A stretch of 64,000 nt of DNA from UBA12170 sp964293475 (GTDB lineage Bacteria > Bacteroidota > Bacteroidia > Bacteroidales > UBA12170). The notes beneath the pieces are model-generated. The model did no database searches. It saw only the letters and a list, made by a program, of their open reading frames with translations, and was not told where the DNA came from. Location: assembly GCA_964293475.1 (NCBI GenBank), contig CAXYYJ010000030.1, positions 3,792-67,791 on the forward strand, given 5' to 3'. The position numbers and the translations under genes are program-made. Of the stretch, positions 7,410-16,571 are shown one piece after another (position 1 is the stretch's first letter; the number at the start of each line of letters is the position of its first letter).

Positions 7410-9476
7410 ATGAAGACAATTATTAAAACCGGATTATTAGCCTTAATGGCAATCTTTCTTTTAAGCCTGGGTGCCTGTCAAAAGAAGTTAGACAAAATGA
7501 CCAACGACGATGTCACCAACCCCAACGATGTAAATATCGACAATTTACAAGCTTCATCTTCCTTCAACTGGGAGAATTCTCAAACAGCCACCGTTCTTAT
7601 CTACACCAAAGACAATGCAGATAACCCTGTTGCCAACGTGAAAGTTAGTATTCTCAGCGATTTTGAAGAGAACAACGGTCGCGAAATCATTAATGGAGTA
7701 ACCAACGACCAGGGCGTTCTGGAGTTAGATTATAATTTTGAAGCCGACATGCGGGAGGTAGTTGTAGCCACTGATTTTATTGGCTTCATTCCATCTGCCA
7801 AAGTTCCTGTTATCGATGGGAAAGTTGTTTTTACCTTTGGCGGATCCCGCCAGACTTCTCTAAAACAAGAGTTTATTGAAGCTTCTGTAAAATCCATTAT
7901 TGAAAACACGCTCAAAAACACCTTAAATACCAATGTTCAGATTAATTATATCGGTACCTATAATAGTATTGGTGTGCCCAATTACCTGGAGCCAGAAGGC
8001 GACTATTTGAGCCCTGCTTTTTTACATGACATTAATTCTGCTTTACCAGAACACCTCCAGGTGCCTCAGTACCATCCGGAATACCTCATGGGCGTAAACG
8101 AGCACAATCTGATTGTATTAGACGATGCCGATGTTTGGATTACTTTTGTTACTGAAGGTGCCGGATATAAAAACGTTTTGGCATATTATACCTACGACAG
8201 AGATTTTCCTCCTTCATCTCCACAGGAAATCACACAGTGCACAGTTATTTTTCCAAATGCATCATTGAATGGCGCAGGAGGTGGATTGTTTGCTGGCGAC
8301 AAAGTATATTTGGGAACATTTTCTGCAAATACCGTTATTGGCTGGATGCTCTTGAGAAACGGCTGGAACTCAACAACTCAACAATCAACTGAAGGATTAG
8401 GTTTACTTTATTCAAATTTAGAACTAAACCCAGAACCAATTGAATCAAACAAACAACACTGTGTTACCCTCTACGATGAAGAACGCGAATTATTTGTTAT
8501 TGGATTTGAAGATATGATAAGACCTGCTTGTGATAACGATTTTAACGATGCGGTTTTCTATGCTACCGCCAATCCCATTGAGAATATAGAAATCGAAAAT
8601 ATTCAACCCGCTTATCCCGATCCAATTGATACCGATGGCGATGGAATCTATGACAATTTCGACGATTATCCCGAAGATCCTGAATTGGCTTTCAATAACT
8701 ACTATGCCAGCAGCGGTTTATTCGGAACCTTAGCTTTCGAAGATTTGTGGCCATCGAAAGGCGACTACGATTTCAACGATTTGGTTATTGACTATAACTA
8801 CAACCGCATCTCCAACGCCCAAAACGAAGTGGTTACGTTAAGAGGCAGATTTGTGGTACGAGCCATTGGAGCCAGCTTTAAAAACGGATTTGGTTTCACC
8901 ATCGAAGGTCTGTCCCCATCCGCCATTGCCAGCATCGAAGGAACTCAGCTTCTTGAAGATTACATTATTACCTCGGCCAATGGAACTGAAGCCAATCAAA
9001 CCGATGCCACCATCATCGTTTTCGACAATGCCTGGAATCATGGCCACGGCAATACACGCCCCGATCAGCCGTTTATTGTTCCCGATACCATCACTGTTGA
9101 TATTCATATGGTTAACCCAATTCCTGTGGCTGAATTTGGCAATGCACCATTCAATCCGTTCATTATAGTGAACATGGAAAGAGGCAAAGAAGTACACCTG
9201 CCCGATTATGAACCCACCGATTTGGTTGATGCCAGTTATTTTGGAAAATCTTTCGATGATAGCCAGCCAGCCATAGGAAAGTATTATAAAACAGTTGAAA
9301 ACCTTCCCTGGGCTCTTAATTTCCCTAGTAAATTCGATTATCCCATTGAAACTGTGAGCATCGATTTAGGTCACCTGAAGTTTGTGCCCTGGGTGCTCAG
9401 CAATGGAACAGAATACAGAGACTGGTATAAAGATTTGGATGGTTATAGAAATGACGCCAATATTTACCAGGAATAA
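7410..9476 (+). CDS. LruC-domain lipoprotein, copy 1
   Basis: A 688-residue predicted lipoprotein. The start at 7410 gives a signal peptide with lipobox LGAC; an upstream in-frame codon at 7389 would overlap the promoter and is rejected. Residues about 60-130 look like a carboxypeptidase-regulatory/Ig-like surface domain (IYTKDNADNPVANVKVSI). About 280-395 resembles DUF4114, with the acidic DNDFNDA motif. A calcium-binding, thrombospondin-3-like DTDGDGIYDNFDDYPED starts at residue 407, followed by the LruC domain to the C-terminus (SKGDYDFNDLVIDYNYN). LruC proteins are surface or outer-membrane lipoproteins of Bacteroidota and Leptospira with no known activity. It has two tandem paralogues downstream, with identical 3' DNA. 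Confidence 0.88.
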   Translation: MKTIIKTGLLALMAIFLLSLGACQKKLDKMTNDDVTNPNDVNIDNLQASSSFNWENSQTATVLIYTKDNADNPVANVKVSILSDFEENNGREIINGVTNDQGVLELDYNFEADMREVVVATDFIGFIPSAKVPVIDGKVVFTFGGSRQTSLKQEFIEASVKSIIENTLKNTLNTNVQINYIGTYNSIGVPNYLEPEGDYLSPAFLHDINSALPEHLQVPQYHPEYLMGVNEHNLIVLDDADVWITFVTEGAGYKNVLAYYTYDRDFPPSSPQEITQCTVIFPNASLNGAGGGLFAGDKVYLGTFSANTVIGWMLLRNGWNSTTQQSTEGLGLLYSNLELNPEPIESNKQHCVTLYDEERELFVIGFEDMIRPACDNDFNDAVFYATANPIENIEIENIQPAYPDPIDTDGDGIYDNFDDYPEDPELAFNNYYASSGLFGTLAFEDLWPSKGDYDFNDLVIDYNYNRISNAQNEVVTLRGRFVVRAIGASFKNGFGFTIEGLSPSAIASIEGTQLLEDYIITSANGTEANQTDATIIVFDNAWNHGHGNTRPDQPFIVPDTITVDIHMVNPIPVAEFGNAPFNPFIIVNMERGKEVHLPDYEPTDLVDASYFGKSFDDSQPAIGKYYKTVENLPWALNFPSKFDYPIETVSIDLGHLKFVPWVLSNGTEYRDWYKDLDGYRNDANIYQE
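8589..9417 (+). repeat. Long repeat shared by the three LruC genes
   Basis: By eye this 829-bp segment is identical to 10907-11735 in copy 2. Copy 3 matches it with scattered changes, including an apparently unchanged core at about 13489-13911. It covers the calcium-binding motif and most of the LruC domain. Silent positions are also unchanged, which points to recent duplication or gene conversion and not to protein-level selection alone. Confidence 0.85.
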
Positions 9477-9502
9477 AATAAATGTGGTTCATTGATTTTG
9501 AT

Positions 9503-9532
9503 AAAGGCTGCTCTGAAAAGGGCAGCTTTTTT
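9503..9532 (+). terminator. Terminator after LruC gene 1
   Basis: An imperfect hairpin (AAAGGCTGCTCT / AGGGCAGCTTT) followed by T's. Nearly the same sequence follows copy 2, so it was duplicated with the gene. Confidence 0.75.
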
Positions 9533-9681
9533 TCATATCCCTTGTTGACAAAATAATTTGAAAAGTCATTGATTTAAACCAGTTTATTTCTTATATTTAG
9601 ATAAAATATTAATTCCAATTTGACAATATGAATTTATTAACCACACATACTAATTCATCTCCATCAACCACTAATAGTGAA

Positions 9682-9712
9682 TTGACCTACCCTAAGAGCT
9701 AGATTAGTTTTG
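9682..9712 (+). promoter_or_regulatory. Promoter of LruC gene 2
   Basis: TTG at 9682-9684, a 20-bp spacer and TAGTTTTG at 9705-9712; the ATG follows 18 bp later. Upstream sequence from about 9560 is shared with the region before copy 3. Confidence 0.65.
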
Positions 9713-9730
9713 TATAAAAAATCAAAGACC

Positions 9731-11794
9731 ATGAAAAAGAAAAACTACTTATTGAAGCTTGCATATCTTTTTGCACTTCTCATTGTTTTCGCTTCTTGCG
9801 AGAAAAAACTTGATCCTTTGGATGACGAAGAAATTAATCCCGAAGACGTTACCATTGAAACTCTCCAGGCCAGCGATGACTTTAACTGGGAGAACATCAG
9901 GGAATCTGAAATCACCATCTATACCAAAGACAATGCAGATAACCCTGTTGCCAACGTGAAAGTTAGTATTCTCAGCGATTTTGAAGAGAACAACGGTCGC
10001 GAAATCATTAACGGAGTAACCAACGACCTGGGCGTTCTGGTGTTGGATTATAATTTTGAAGCCGATATGCAGGAAGTGGTAGTAGCTACTGATTTTCTGG
10101 GCTTTATTCCATCTGCCAAGGTTCCAATTGTCGATGGGAAAGTGGTTTTTACTTTTGGTGGTTCCCGCCAAACTTCGCTAAAACAAGAGTTTATTGAAGC
10201 ACCCGTGAAGACAATTATTGAAAACACACTCAAAAACACCTTAAATACCAATGTTCAGATTAATTATATCGGCACCTATAATAATATTGGTGTGCCCAAT
10301 TACCTTGAACCGGAAGGCGACTATTTGAGTCCTGCTTTTTTGCACGATATTAATTCTGCATTGCCGGAACAACGTCAGGTGCCAGTATACCATCCTGAAT
10401 ATTTAATGGGAGTGAACGAACACAACCTCATAGTATTAGATGATGCCGATGTTTGGATTACTTTTGTTACAGAAGGTGCAGGATATAAAAATGTTTTGGC
10501 TTATTATACCTACGATAGAGATTTTCCTCCAGCTTCGCCTCAGGATATAACCCAATGTACAGTAATTTTCCCAAATGCATCTATAAATGGTGCCGGGGGA
10601 GGATTGTTTTCTGGTGACAAAGTATATCTGGGAACATTTTCGGCAAATACCGTTATTGGTTGGATGCTCATGAGAAATGGCTGGAATTCAACCACTCAGC
10701 AATCAACTGAAGGATACGGTCTGCTCTATTCAAACCTGGAACTTAATCCAGAACCTCTTCAGTCAAACAAACAACATTGTGTTACCCTCTACGATGATGA
10801 ACGTGAATTATTCGTTATTGGATTCGAAGACATGATCAGACCTGCTTGCGATAACGACTTCAACGATGCTCTTTTCTACGCTACTGCCAATCCCATTGAG
10901 AATATCGAAATCGAAAATATTCAACCCGCTTATCCCGATCCAATTGATACCGATGGCGATGGAATCTATGACAATTTCGACGATTATCCCGAAGATCCTG
11001 AATTGGCTTTCAATAACTACTATGCCAGCAGCGGTTTATTCGGAACCTTAGCTTTCGAAGATTTGTGGCCATCGAAAGGCGACTACGATTTCAACGATTT
11101 GGTTATTGACTATAACTACAACCGCATCTCCAACGCCCAAAACGAAGTGGTTACGTTAAGAGGCAGATTTGTGGTACGAGCCATTGGAGCCAGCTTTAAA
11201 AACGGATTTGGTTTCACCATCGAAGGTCTGTCCCCATCCGCCATTGCCAGCATCGAAGGAACTCAGCTTCTTGAAGATTACATTATTACCTCGGCCAATG
11301 GAACTGAAGCCAATCAAACCGATGCCACCATCATCGTTTTCGACAATGCCTGGAATCATGGCCACGGCAATACACGCCCCGATCAGCCGTTTATTGTTCC
11401 CGATACCATCACTGTTGATATTCATATGGTTAACCCAATTCCTGTGGCTGAATTTGGCAATGCACCATTCAATCCGTTCATTATAGTGAACATGGAAAGA
11501 GGCAAAGAAGTACACCTGCCCGATTATGAACCCACCGATTTGGTTGATGCCAGTTATTTTGGAAAATCTTTCGATGATAGCCAGCCAGCCATAGGAAAGT
11601 ATTATAAAACAGTTGAAAACCTTCCCTGGGCTCTTAATTTCCCTAGTAAATTCGATTATCCCATTGAAACTGTGAGCATCGATTTAGGTCACCTGAAGTT
11701 TGTGCCCTGGGTGCTCAGCAATGGAACAGAATACAAAGATTGGTATAAAGATTTGGAAGGCTATAGAAATGACGCCAATATTTACCAGGAATAA
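9731..11794 (+). CDS. LruC-domain lipoprotein, copy 2
   Basis: A 687-residue paralogue of the preceding gene. The start at 9731 gives the signal peptide MKKKNYLLKLAYLFALLIVF with lipobox FASC, shared in sequence with copy 3 and not with copy 1. From residue about 65 onward the protein follows copy 1 almost exactly, with the same DUF4114-like block, DTDGDG calcium motif and LruC domain. It is therefore a mosaic: a copy-3-like N-terminus on a copy-1-like body. It has its own promoter and terminator, so the three genes are probably transcribed separately. The function is unknown; cell-surface location is inferred from the lipobox. Confidence 0.88.
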   Translation: MKKKNYLLKLAYLFALLIVFASCEKKLDPLDDEEINPEDVTIETLQASDDFNWENIRESEITIYTKDNADNPVANVKVSILSDFEENNGREIINGVTNDLGVLVLDYNFEADMQEVVVATDFLGFIPSAKVPIVDGKVVFTFGGSRQTSLKQEFIEAPVKTIIENTLKNTLNTNVQINYIGTYNNIGVPNYLEPEGDYLSPAFLHDINSALPEQRQVPVYHPEYLMGVNEHNLIVLDDADVWITFVTEGAGYKNVLAYYTYDRDFPPASPQDITQCTVIFPNASINGAGGGLFSGDKVYLGTFSANTVIGWMLMRNGWNSTTQQSTEGYGLLYSNLELNPEPLQSNKQHCVTLYDDERELFVIGFEDMIRPACDNDFNDALFYATANPIENIEIENIQPAYPDPIDTDGDGIYDNFDDYPEDPELAFNNYYASSGLFGTLAFEDLWPSKGDYDFNDLVIDYNYNRISNAQNEVVTLRGRFVVRAIGASFKNGFGFTIEGLSPSAIASIEGTQLLEDYIITSANGTEANQTDATIIVFDNAWNHGHGNTRPDQPFIVPDTITVDIHMVNPIPVAEFGNAPFNPFIIVNMERGKEVHLPDYEPTDLVDASYFGKSFDDSQPAIGKYYKTVENLPWALNFPSKFDYPIETVSIDLGHLKFVPWVLSNGTEYKDWYKDLEGYRNDANIYQE

Positions 11795-11820
11795 AATAAA
11801 TGTGGTTTATTGATTTTGAT

Positions 11821-11852
11821 AAAGGCTGCTCTGAAAAGGGCAGCTTTTTTTT
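11821..11852 (+). terminator. Terminator after LruC gene 2
   Basis: The same imperfect hairpin as after copy 1 (AAAGGCTGCTCT...AGGGCAGC), with a longer T run. Confidence 0.75.
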
Positions 11853-12000
11853 AAGATTCGTAGGAACATAATAATTTCAAGAAGGCGTTGATTTAAACCA
11901 GTTTATTTCTTATATTTAGATAAAATATTAATTCCAATCTTTCAAAATGAAATTATTAACCACACATACTAATTCATCTCCATCAACCACTAATAGTGTG

Positions 12001-12031
12001 TTGCGTTGCACTAAGAGCTATATTAGTTTTG
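12001..12031 (+). promoter_or_regulatory. Promoter of LruC gene 3
   Basis: TTG at 12001-12003, a 20-bp spacer and TAGTTTTG at 12024-12031, 18 bp before the ATG. The spacing is identical to copies 1 and 2. Confidence 0.65.
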
Positions 12032-12049
12032 TATAAAAAATCAAAGACC

Positions 12050-14113
12050 ATGAAAAAGAAAAACTATTTATTGAAGCTTGCATATCTGTTTGCGCTTCTT
12101 ATTGTATTCACTTCGTGTGAGAAAAAACTCGACTCTGTGGATGAAGATGAAATCAATCCCGAAGATGTCACCATTGAAACGCTCCAGGCCAGCGATGACT
12201 TTAACTGGGAGAATATCAGGGAATCTGAAATTACCATTTTTACCAAAGACAATGCCGGCAACCCCGTTTCAAATATTAAAGTCAGCGTTAAAACCGGATT
12301 TAATGAAGAAGGCGGAAGGGAAATCATCAATGGTGTTACCAATGCTCAGGGAGAGCTGGTGATAGATTATAATTTCGAGGCATCTCTCGAAAATGTTGTA
12401 CTATCAACCGATTTTCTTGGGTTTGTTCCTGAAGTATCAGTTCCAATAGTTGATGGAAAAATTAATTTCACTTTTGGCGGCCAACCTGCAGCATTCTCGG
12501 CTCAGGAATTTGGCGAAGCACCTTTCATTAAAATGGTGGAAAATACACTTAAAAGTACCCTAAACCCCAATATTACAATTAATTACATTGGGACATACAA
12601 CACTAATGGAGTTCCTAATTATATGGAACCTGAAAGAGATTATCTGAGTCCGGAATTTTTGCAGGATATTAATGCGGCATTGCCCGAACGTTTTCCTGTT
12701 CCAACTTACCACCCTGAGTATTTAATGGGCGTAAATGAGCATAACCTTTATGTTTTAGACGATGCTGACATTTGGGTAACTTTTGTAGCAGAAGGTGCAG
12801 GATATAGAAATGTTTTGGCTTATTACACTTACGATCGCGATTTTCCACCTGCAACACCTGCCGATATTACAAACTGTACAGTTATTTTCCCAAATGTTTC
12901 CTTTGCCGGATCTGGCGGAGGCCTCTTTTCTGGCGATAAAGTATATCTTGGTACTTTCCCTGGCAATACAGTTATAGGTTGGATGCTCATGCGCGATGGA
13001 TGGAATTCCAACACGCAGCAAGCTACCGTTGGACAAGGTTTACTTTATTCCGATCTTGAACTGAATCCCGAAGCCCAATTGCAAAATAAACAACATTGCG
13101 TCCTGCTTTACGATGAAGAAAGAGAATTGTTTGTAATTGGCTTTGAAGACCTTATCAGACCCGGTGGTGACAACGACTTTAACGACGCCATATTCTATGC
13201 AACAGCCAATCCGATTGAAAATATCGAAAACGAAAATGTTCAGCCCGCTTATCCCGATCCTATTGATACCGATGGCGATGGAATCTATGACAATTTCGAC
13301 GATTATCCCGAAGATACTGAATTGGCTTTCAATAACTACTATGCCAGCAGCGGATTATTTGGAACCTTAGCCTTCGAAGATTTGTGGCCATCCAAAGGTG
13401 ACTACGATTTTAACGACCTTGTTATCGACTATAACTACAACCGCATCTCCAATGCCCAAAACGAAGTGGTTACATTGAGAGGTAAATTTGTGGTACGAGC
13501 CATTGGAGCCAGCTTTAAAAACGGATTTGGTTTCACCATCGAAGGTCTGTCCCCATCCGCCATTGCCAGCATCGAAGGAACTCAGCTTCTTGAAGATTAC
13601 ATTATTACCTCGGCCAATGGAACTGAAGCCAATCAAACCGATGCCACCATCATCGTTTTCGACAATGCCTGGAATCATGGCCACGGCAATACACGCCCCG
13701 ATCAGCCGTTTATTGTTCCCGATACCATCACTGTTGATATTCATATGGTTAACCCAATTCCTGTGGCTGAATTTGGCAATGCACCATTCAATCCGTTCAT
13801 TATAGTGAACATGGAAAGAGGCAAAGAAGTACACCTGCCCGATTATGAACCCACCGATTTGGTTGATGCCAGTTATTTTGGAAAATCTTTCGATGATAGC
13901 CAGCCAGCCATTGGAAAGTATTATAAAACAGTTGAAAACCTTCCCTGGGCTCTTAATTTCCCAAGTAAGTTTGAATATCCCATTGAAACAGTGAGCATCG
14001 ATTTAGGCCACCTGAAGTTTGTGCCCTGGGTGCTCAGCAGCGGAACAGAATACAGAGACTGGTATAAAGACCTGGAAGGGTATAGAAATGATGCCAATAT
14101 ATATCATGAATAG
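12050..14113 (+). CDS. LruC-domain lipoprotein, copy 3
   Basis: A 687-residue paralogue. The start at 12050 gives the same signal peptide as copy 2, with lipobox FTSC; an upstream in-frame ATG at 11996 would add non-signal sequence and precede the promoter. Residues about 65-400 are the most diverged of the three: KVSVKTGFNEEGGREI replaces the copy 1/2 segment, and the DUF4114-like block reads RPGGDNDFNDA. The C-terminal LruC domain is again nearly identical to the other copies. This sharp change from diverged to identical DNA fits gene conversion of the 3' half. The function is unknown; predicted surface lipoprotein. Confidence 0.88.
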   Translation: MKKKNYLLKLAYLFALLIVFTSCEKKLDSVDEDEINPEDVTIETLQASDDFNWENIRESEITIFTKDNAGNPVSNIKVSVKTGFNEEGGREIINGVTNAQGELVIDYNFEASLENVVLSTDFLGFVPEVSVPIVDGKINFTFGGQPAAFSAQEFGEAPFIKMVENTLKSTLNPNITINYIGTYNTNGVPNYMEPERDYLSPEFLQDINAALPERFPVPTYHPEYLMGVNEHNLYVLDDADIWVTFVAEGAGYRNVLAYYTYDRDFPPATPADITNCTVIFPNVSFAGSGGGLFSGDKVYLGTFPGNTVIGWMLMRDGWNSNTQQATVGQGLLYSDLELNPEAQLQNKQHCVLLYDEERELFVIGFEDLIRPGGDNDFNDAIFYATANPIENIENENVQPAYPDPIDTDGDGIYDNFDDYPEDTELAFNNYYASSGLFGTLAFEDLWPSKGDYDFNDLVIDYNYNRISNAQNEVVTLRGKFVVRAIGASFKNGFGFTIEGLSPSAIASIEGTQLLEDYIITSANGTEANQTDATIIVFDNAWNHGHGNTRPDQPFIVPDTITVDIHMVNPIPVAEFGNAPFNPFIIVNMERGKEVHLPDYEPTDLVDASYFGKSFDDSQPAIGKYYKTVENLPWALNFPSKFEYPIETVSIDLGHLKFVPWVLSSGTEYRDWYKDLEGYRNDANIYHE

Positions 14114-14141
14114 AATTTGATTAGGTCATTTGATTTTCATT

Positions 14142-14170
14142 AAAGCTGCCCGTTTTTGGGCAGCTTTTTT
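14142..14170 (+). terminator. Terminator after LruC gene 3
   Basis: A perfect stem AAAGCTGCCC / GGGCAGCTTT with a 6-nt loop and a T run, related in sequence to the terminators of copies 1 and 2. Confidence 0.85.
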
Positions 14171-14230
14171 ACATTGTAGTACCAGCAAAATGACTATATT
14201 CGCTCCATCTTATCACCAAATATTAGACTT

Positions 14231-16297
14231 ATGATTGTTAAGGAATTATTGAATCCAAAGAGCATTGCAGTAGTTGGCGGATCCAACGATATTCAAAAAC
14301 CAGGTGGAAAAATTTTAAAGAATATAGTGGACGGAGGGTTTTTAGGCAAACTATTTGTCGTCAATCCCAAAGAAGATATAGTTCAGGGAATAAAATCCTA
14401 TCGCGATTTGACCGACTTGCCTCCGGTGGAATTAGCGGTGCTTGCTATTTCTTCCAAATTTGCCTTGAATACTGTTCAAATTCTTACTGAAAACAAAAAA
14501 ACAAAGGCCTTTATTATTATCAGCGCCGGATTTAGTGAGGAAAGCGAACAGGGGGCTGAACTTGAAAAAAGTATTGTAAATCAGATAAATAAATATAAAG
14601 GCACTCTTATAGGCCCCAATTGCACTGGAATTTTAACCCCAAACCATCACAGCATTTTTACTGAACCCATTCCAAAACTCAACCCCAAAGGCTGTGATTT
14701 TATATCTGGCTCGGGGGCTACCGCCTGTTTTATAATGGAAGCCGCTATGGATAAGGGACTCAGCTTTTCTTCAGTTTTTGCAGTTGGTAACTCAGCACAA
14801 ACAGGAGTGGAGGAAGTTCTGGAATATATGGATTTGAGCTTCAATTTAGAAACAAGCAGCAGAGTCAAACTTCTATACATTGAAAATATTGCGAAGCCCG
14901 AAAAACTGCTTCACCACGCAACTTCTTTAATAAAAAAAGGCTGTAAAATAGCCGCTATTAAAGCTGGTTCGAGCGAAGAAGGTAGCAGAGCCGCCTCTTC
15001 ACATACAGGTGCCCTTGCATCGCCCGATGTGGCCGTGGATGCTCTATTCAAAAAAGCTGGAATTGTAAGATGCTATGGCCGCGAAGATTTAATCACGGTA
15101 GCTTCAGTTTTTATGTACCCTGAGCTTAAAGGAAAAAGAATAGCTATTATTACCCATGCCGGAGGCCCTGCTGTAATGCTCACCGACGCTCTTTCGAAAG
15201 GGGGATTTGAAATTCCTGCCATTCACGGCGATATGGCCGATGAGCTGAAATCGAAATTATTTCCCGGCTCATCGGTAGCCAACCCAATAGATTTCTTAGC
15301 CACAGGTACTGCTGAACAACTCGGAACAATAATCGATTACGTGGATCAGAAATTCGATTTTATCGATGGAATGGTCGTCATATTTGGTACACCTGGTTTA
15401 AGCCCAATTTTTGATGTTTATGAGGTTTTACATGAAAAGATGAAATCATCAGTAAAACCTATTTTCCCAATTTTGCCTTCAGTTTTTACTGCTTCCAAGG
15501 AAATTGAAATGTTTACATCGCACAATCATATTTTCTTTCCCGATGAAGTAGTATTCGGAAATGCATTGTCAAAGGTTTATAAATCGCTGGGTCACATTGT
15601 TCAAATTCCTGCTAAACAGCCTGTTAATATTGATAAAGCTTATATCAGAGCAATCATAGACAGCAATGAGAATGGGTATTTATTGCCACGTGCTGTTCGT
15701 TCGCTGCTCGATGGTGCCGGAATCCCACGGGCTAAAGAAGAAACGGTCTATACCCGCGAAGCAGCTCTGGAACAAGCCAATGCCATTGGATATCCTCTTG
15801 TTTTAAAAGTTGTAGGACCAGTTCATAAATCAGATGTTGGGGGAGTCGTACTCAATGTAGATTCTGATAAAAAACTACTGGGCGAATTCGACAGAATGAT
15901 GAAAATTCCAAGTACAATTGGAGTTCTGATTCAGCCCATGCTCAGCGGAACAGAGCTTTTTATTGGGGCTAAATACGAAGATAAATTCGGGCATATGATT
16001 TTGTGTGGACTTGGTGGTATTTTTATCGAAGTGCTTAAGGATGTGCAATATGGATTGGTTCCTATTTGCAAAACCGATGCTCTGGAAATGATAAAAGGAC
16101 TAAAAAGCTACAAAATTATTCAGGGGGTAAGAGGACAAAAAGGCATTGATGAGAACGTTTTTGCCGATATCATAGTACGATTGTCTGCTTTGCTCCAGGA
16201 AGCCCCTGAAATAAAAGAAATTGACCTGAATCCACTATTGGCAAAAGAGAAAAAAATTGTGGCTGTTGATGCGCGGATAAGAATTGAAAAGTTGTAG
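14231..16297 (+). CDS. ADP-forming acetyl-CoA synthetase, alpha-beta fusion
   Basis: Makes ATP from acyl-CoA and ADP plus phosphate, a substrate-level step typical of amino-acid fermenters; cytoplasmic. In 688 residues it has a CoA-binding Rossmann domain (1-~130, SIAVVGGSND), two succinyl-CoA-ligase-like domains with the phospho-histidine motif SSHTGALA (near 255) and a C-terminal ATP-grasp domain (~470-688, YPLVLKVVGPVHKSDVGGV). This is the single-chain alpha-beta order; archaeal enzymes are often split into two genes. The exact acyl-CoA substrate (acetyl, phenylacetyl, branched) cannot be read from sequence. A weak -7 box (TATATTCG, 14195-14202) precedes it. Confidence 0.9.
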   Translation: MIVKELLNPKSIAVVGGSNDIQKPGGKILKNIVDGGFLGKLFVVNPKEDIVQGIKSYRDLTDLPPVELAVLAISSKFALNTVQILTENKKTKAFIIISAGFSEESEQGAELEKSIVNQINKYKGTLIGPNCTGILTPNHHSIFTEPIPKLNPKGCDFISGSGATACFIMEAAMDKGLSFSSVFAVGNSAQTGVEEVLEYMDLSFNLETSSRVKLLYIENIAKPEKLLHHATSLIKKGCKIAAIKAGSSEEGSRAASSHTGALASPDVAVDALFKKAGIVRCYGREDLITVASVFMYPELKGKRIAIITHAGGPAVMLTDALSKGGFEIPAIHGDMADELKSKLFPGSSVANPIDFLATGTAEQLGTIIDYVDQKFDFIDGMVVIFGTPGLSPIFDVYEVLHEKMKSSVKPIFPILPSVFTASKEIEMFTSHNHIFFPDEVVFGNALSKVYKSLGHIVQIPAKQPVNIDKAYIRAIIDSNENGYLLPRAVRSLLDGAGIPRAKEETVYTREAALEQANAIGYPLVLKVVGPVHKSDVGGVVLNVDSDKKLLGEFDRMMKIPSTIGVLIQPMLSGTELFIGAKYEDKFGHMILCGLGGIFIEVLKDVQYGLVPICKTDALEMIKGLKSYKIIQGVRGQKGIDENVFADIIVRLSALLQEAPEIKEIDLNPLLAKEKKIVAVDARIRIEKL

Positions 16298-16319
16298 AAG
16301 CTTACCGGATAAAATAAAA

Positions 16320-16425
16320 AATGGGTAAGCTACTTGCATCGCACCGCTACAACCACATACCCTTGCTACGTTCCCGTCCTGGGGGGGTTCTGTAGGAGCT
16401 GGTCGTACAAGACTTACCCGGTGCA
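16320..16425 (-). ncRNA. ffs: Signal recognition particle RNA (small, 4.5S type)
   Basis: On the minus strand the transcript starts near 16425 and closes with GGGTAAG / CTTACCC end pairing (16419-16413 with 16329-16323). The conserved SRP helix 8 is present: CAGGACGGGAACGTAGCA (about 16381-16364) shows the GGAA tetraloop between asymmetric loops, as in bacterial 4.5S RNA (usual form CAGGxCCGGAAGGAAGCAG). A T-rich run follows at 16320-16305. It lies in the gap between the acetyl-CoA synthetase and rseC, on the opposite strand to both. Exact ends are approximate. Confidence 0.85.
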
Positions 16426-16541
16426 AAAATACGAATGTTTTAACGTGTGTCAAGTTTTTTAATCATTTTTGATAATCCATCTACTTTCAATCAGTTATAA
16501 TGAAAAGCACCTTTTCTAAAGTACAAATCAAAGGGTTTTGC

Positions 16542-16549
16542 TACCTTTG
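16542..16549 (+). promoter_or_regulatory. -7 box before rseC-like gene
   Basis: TACCTTTG fits TAnnTTTG and lies 22 bp upstream of the start. No matching -33 element was seen. Confidence 0.45.
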
Positions 16550-16571
16550 CCAACCGAATTTATACTAACTT

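Noticed and set aside
8838..9197. A 119-residue minus-strand frame repeated identically at 11156-11515 and 13367-13834
   Set aside because: It mirrors the LruC coding sequence; its conservation follows from the identical DNA, and it has no start signals or family match.
9628..9702. Short frame before LruC copy 2, with a counterpart at 11947-12036 before copy 3
   Set aside because: It lies upstream of or across the promoter, and the two copies end in different frames; shared sequence reflects duplication of the region.
7410..14113. The repeated LruC region as a CRISPR or satellite array
   Set aside because: The repeats are whole genes about 2.3 kb apart with coding continuity, not short spaced repeats.
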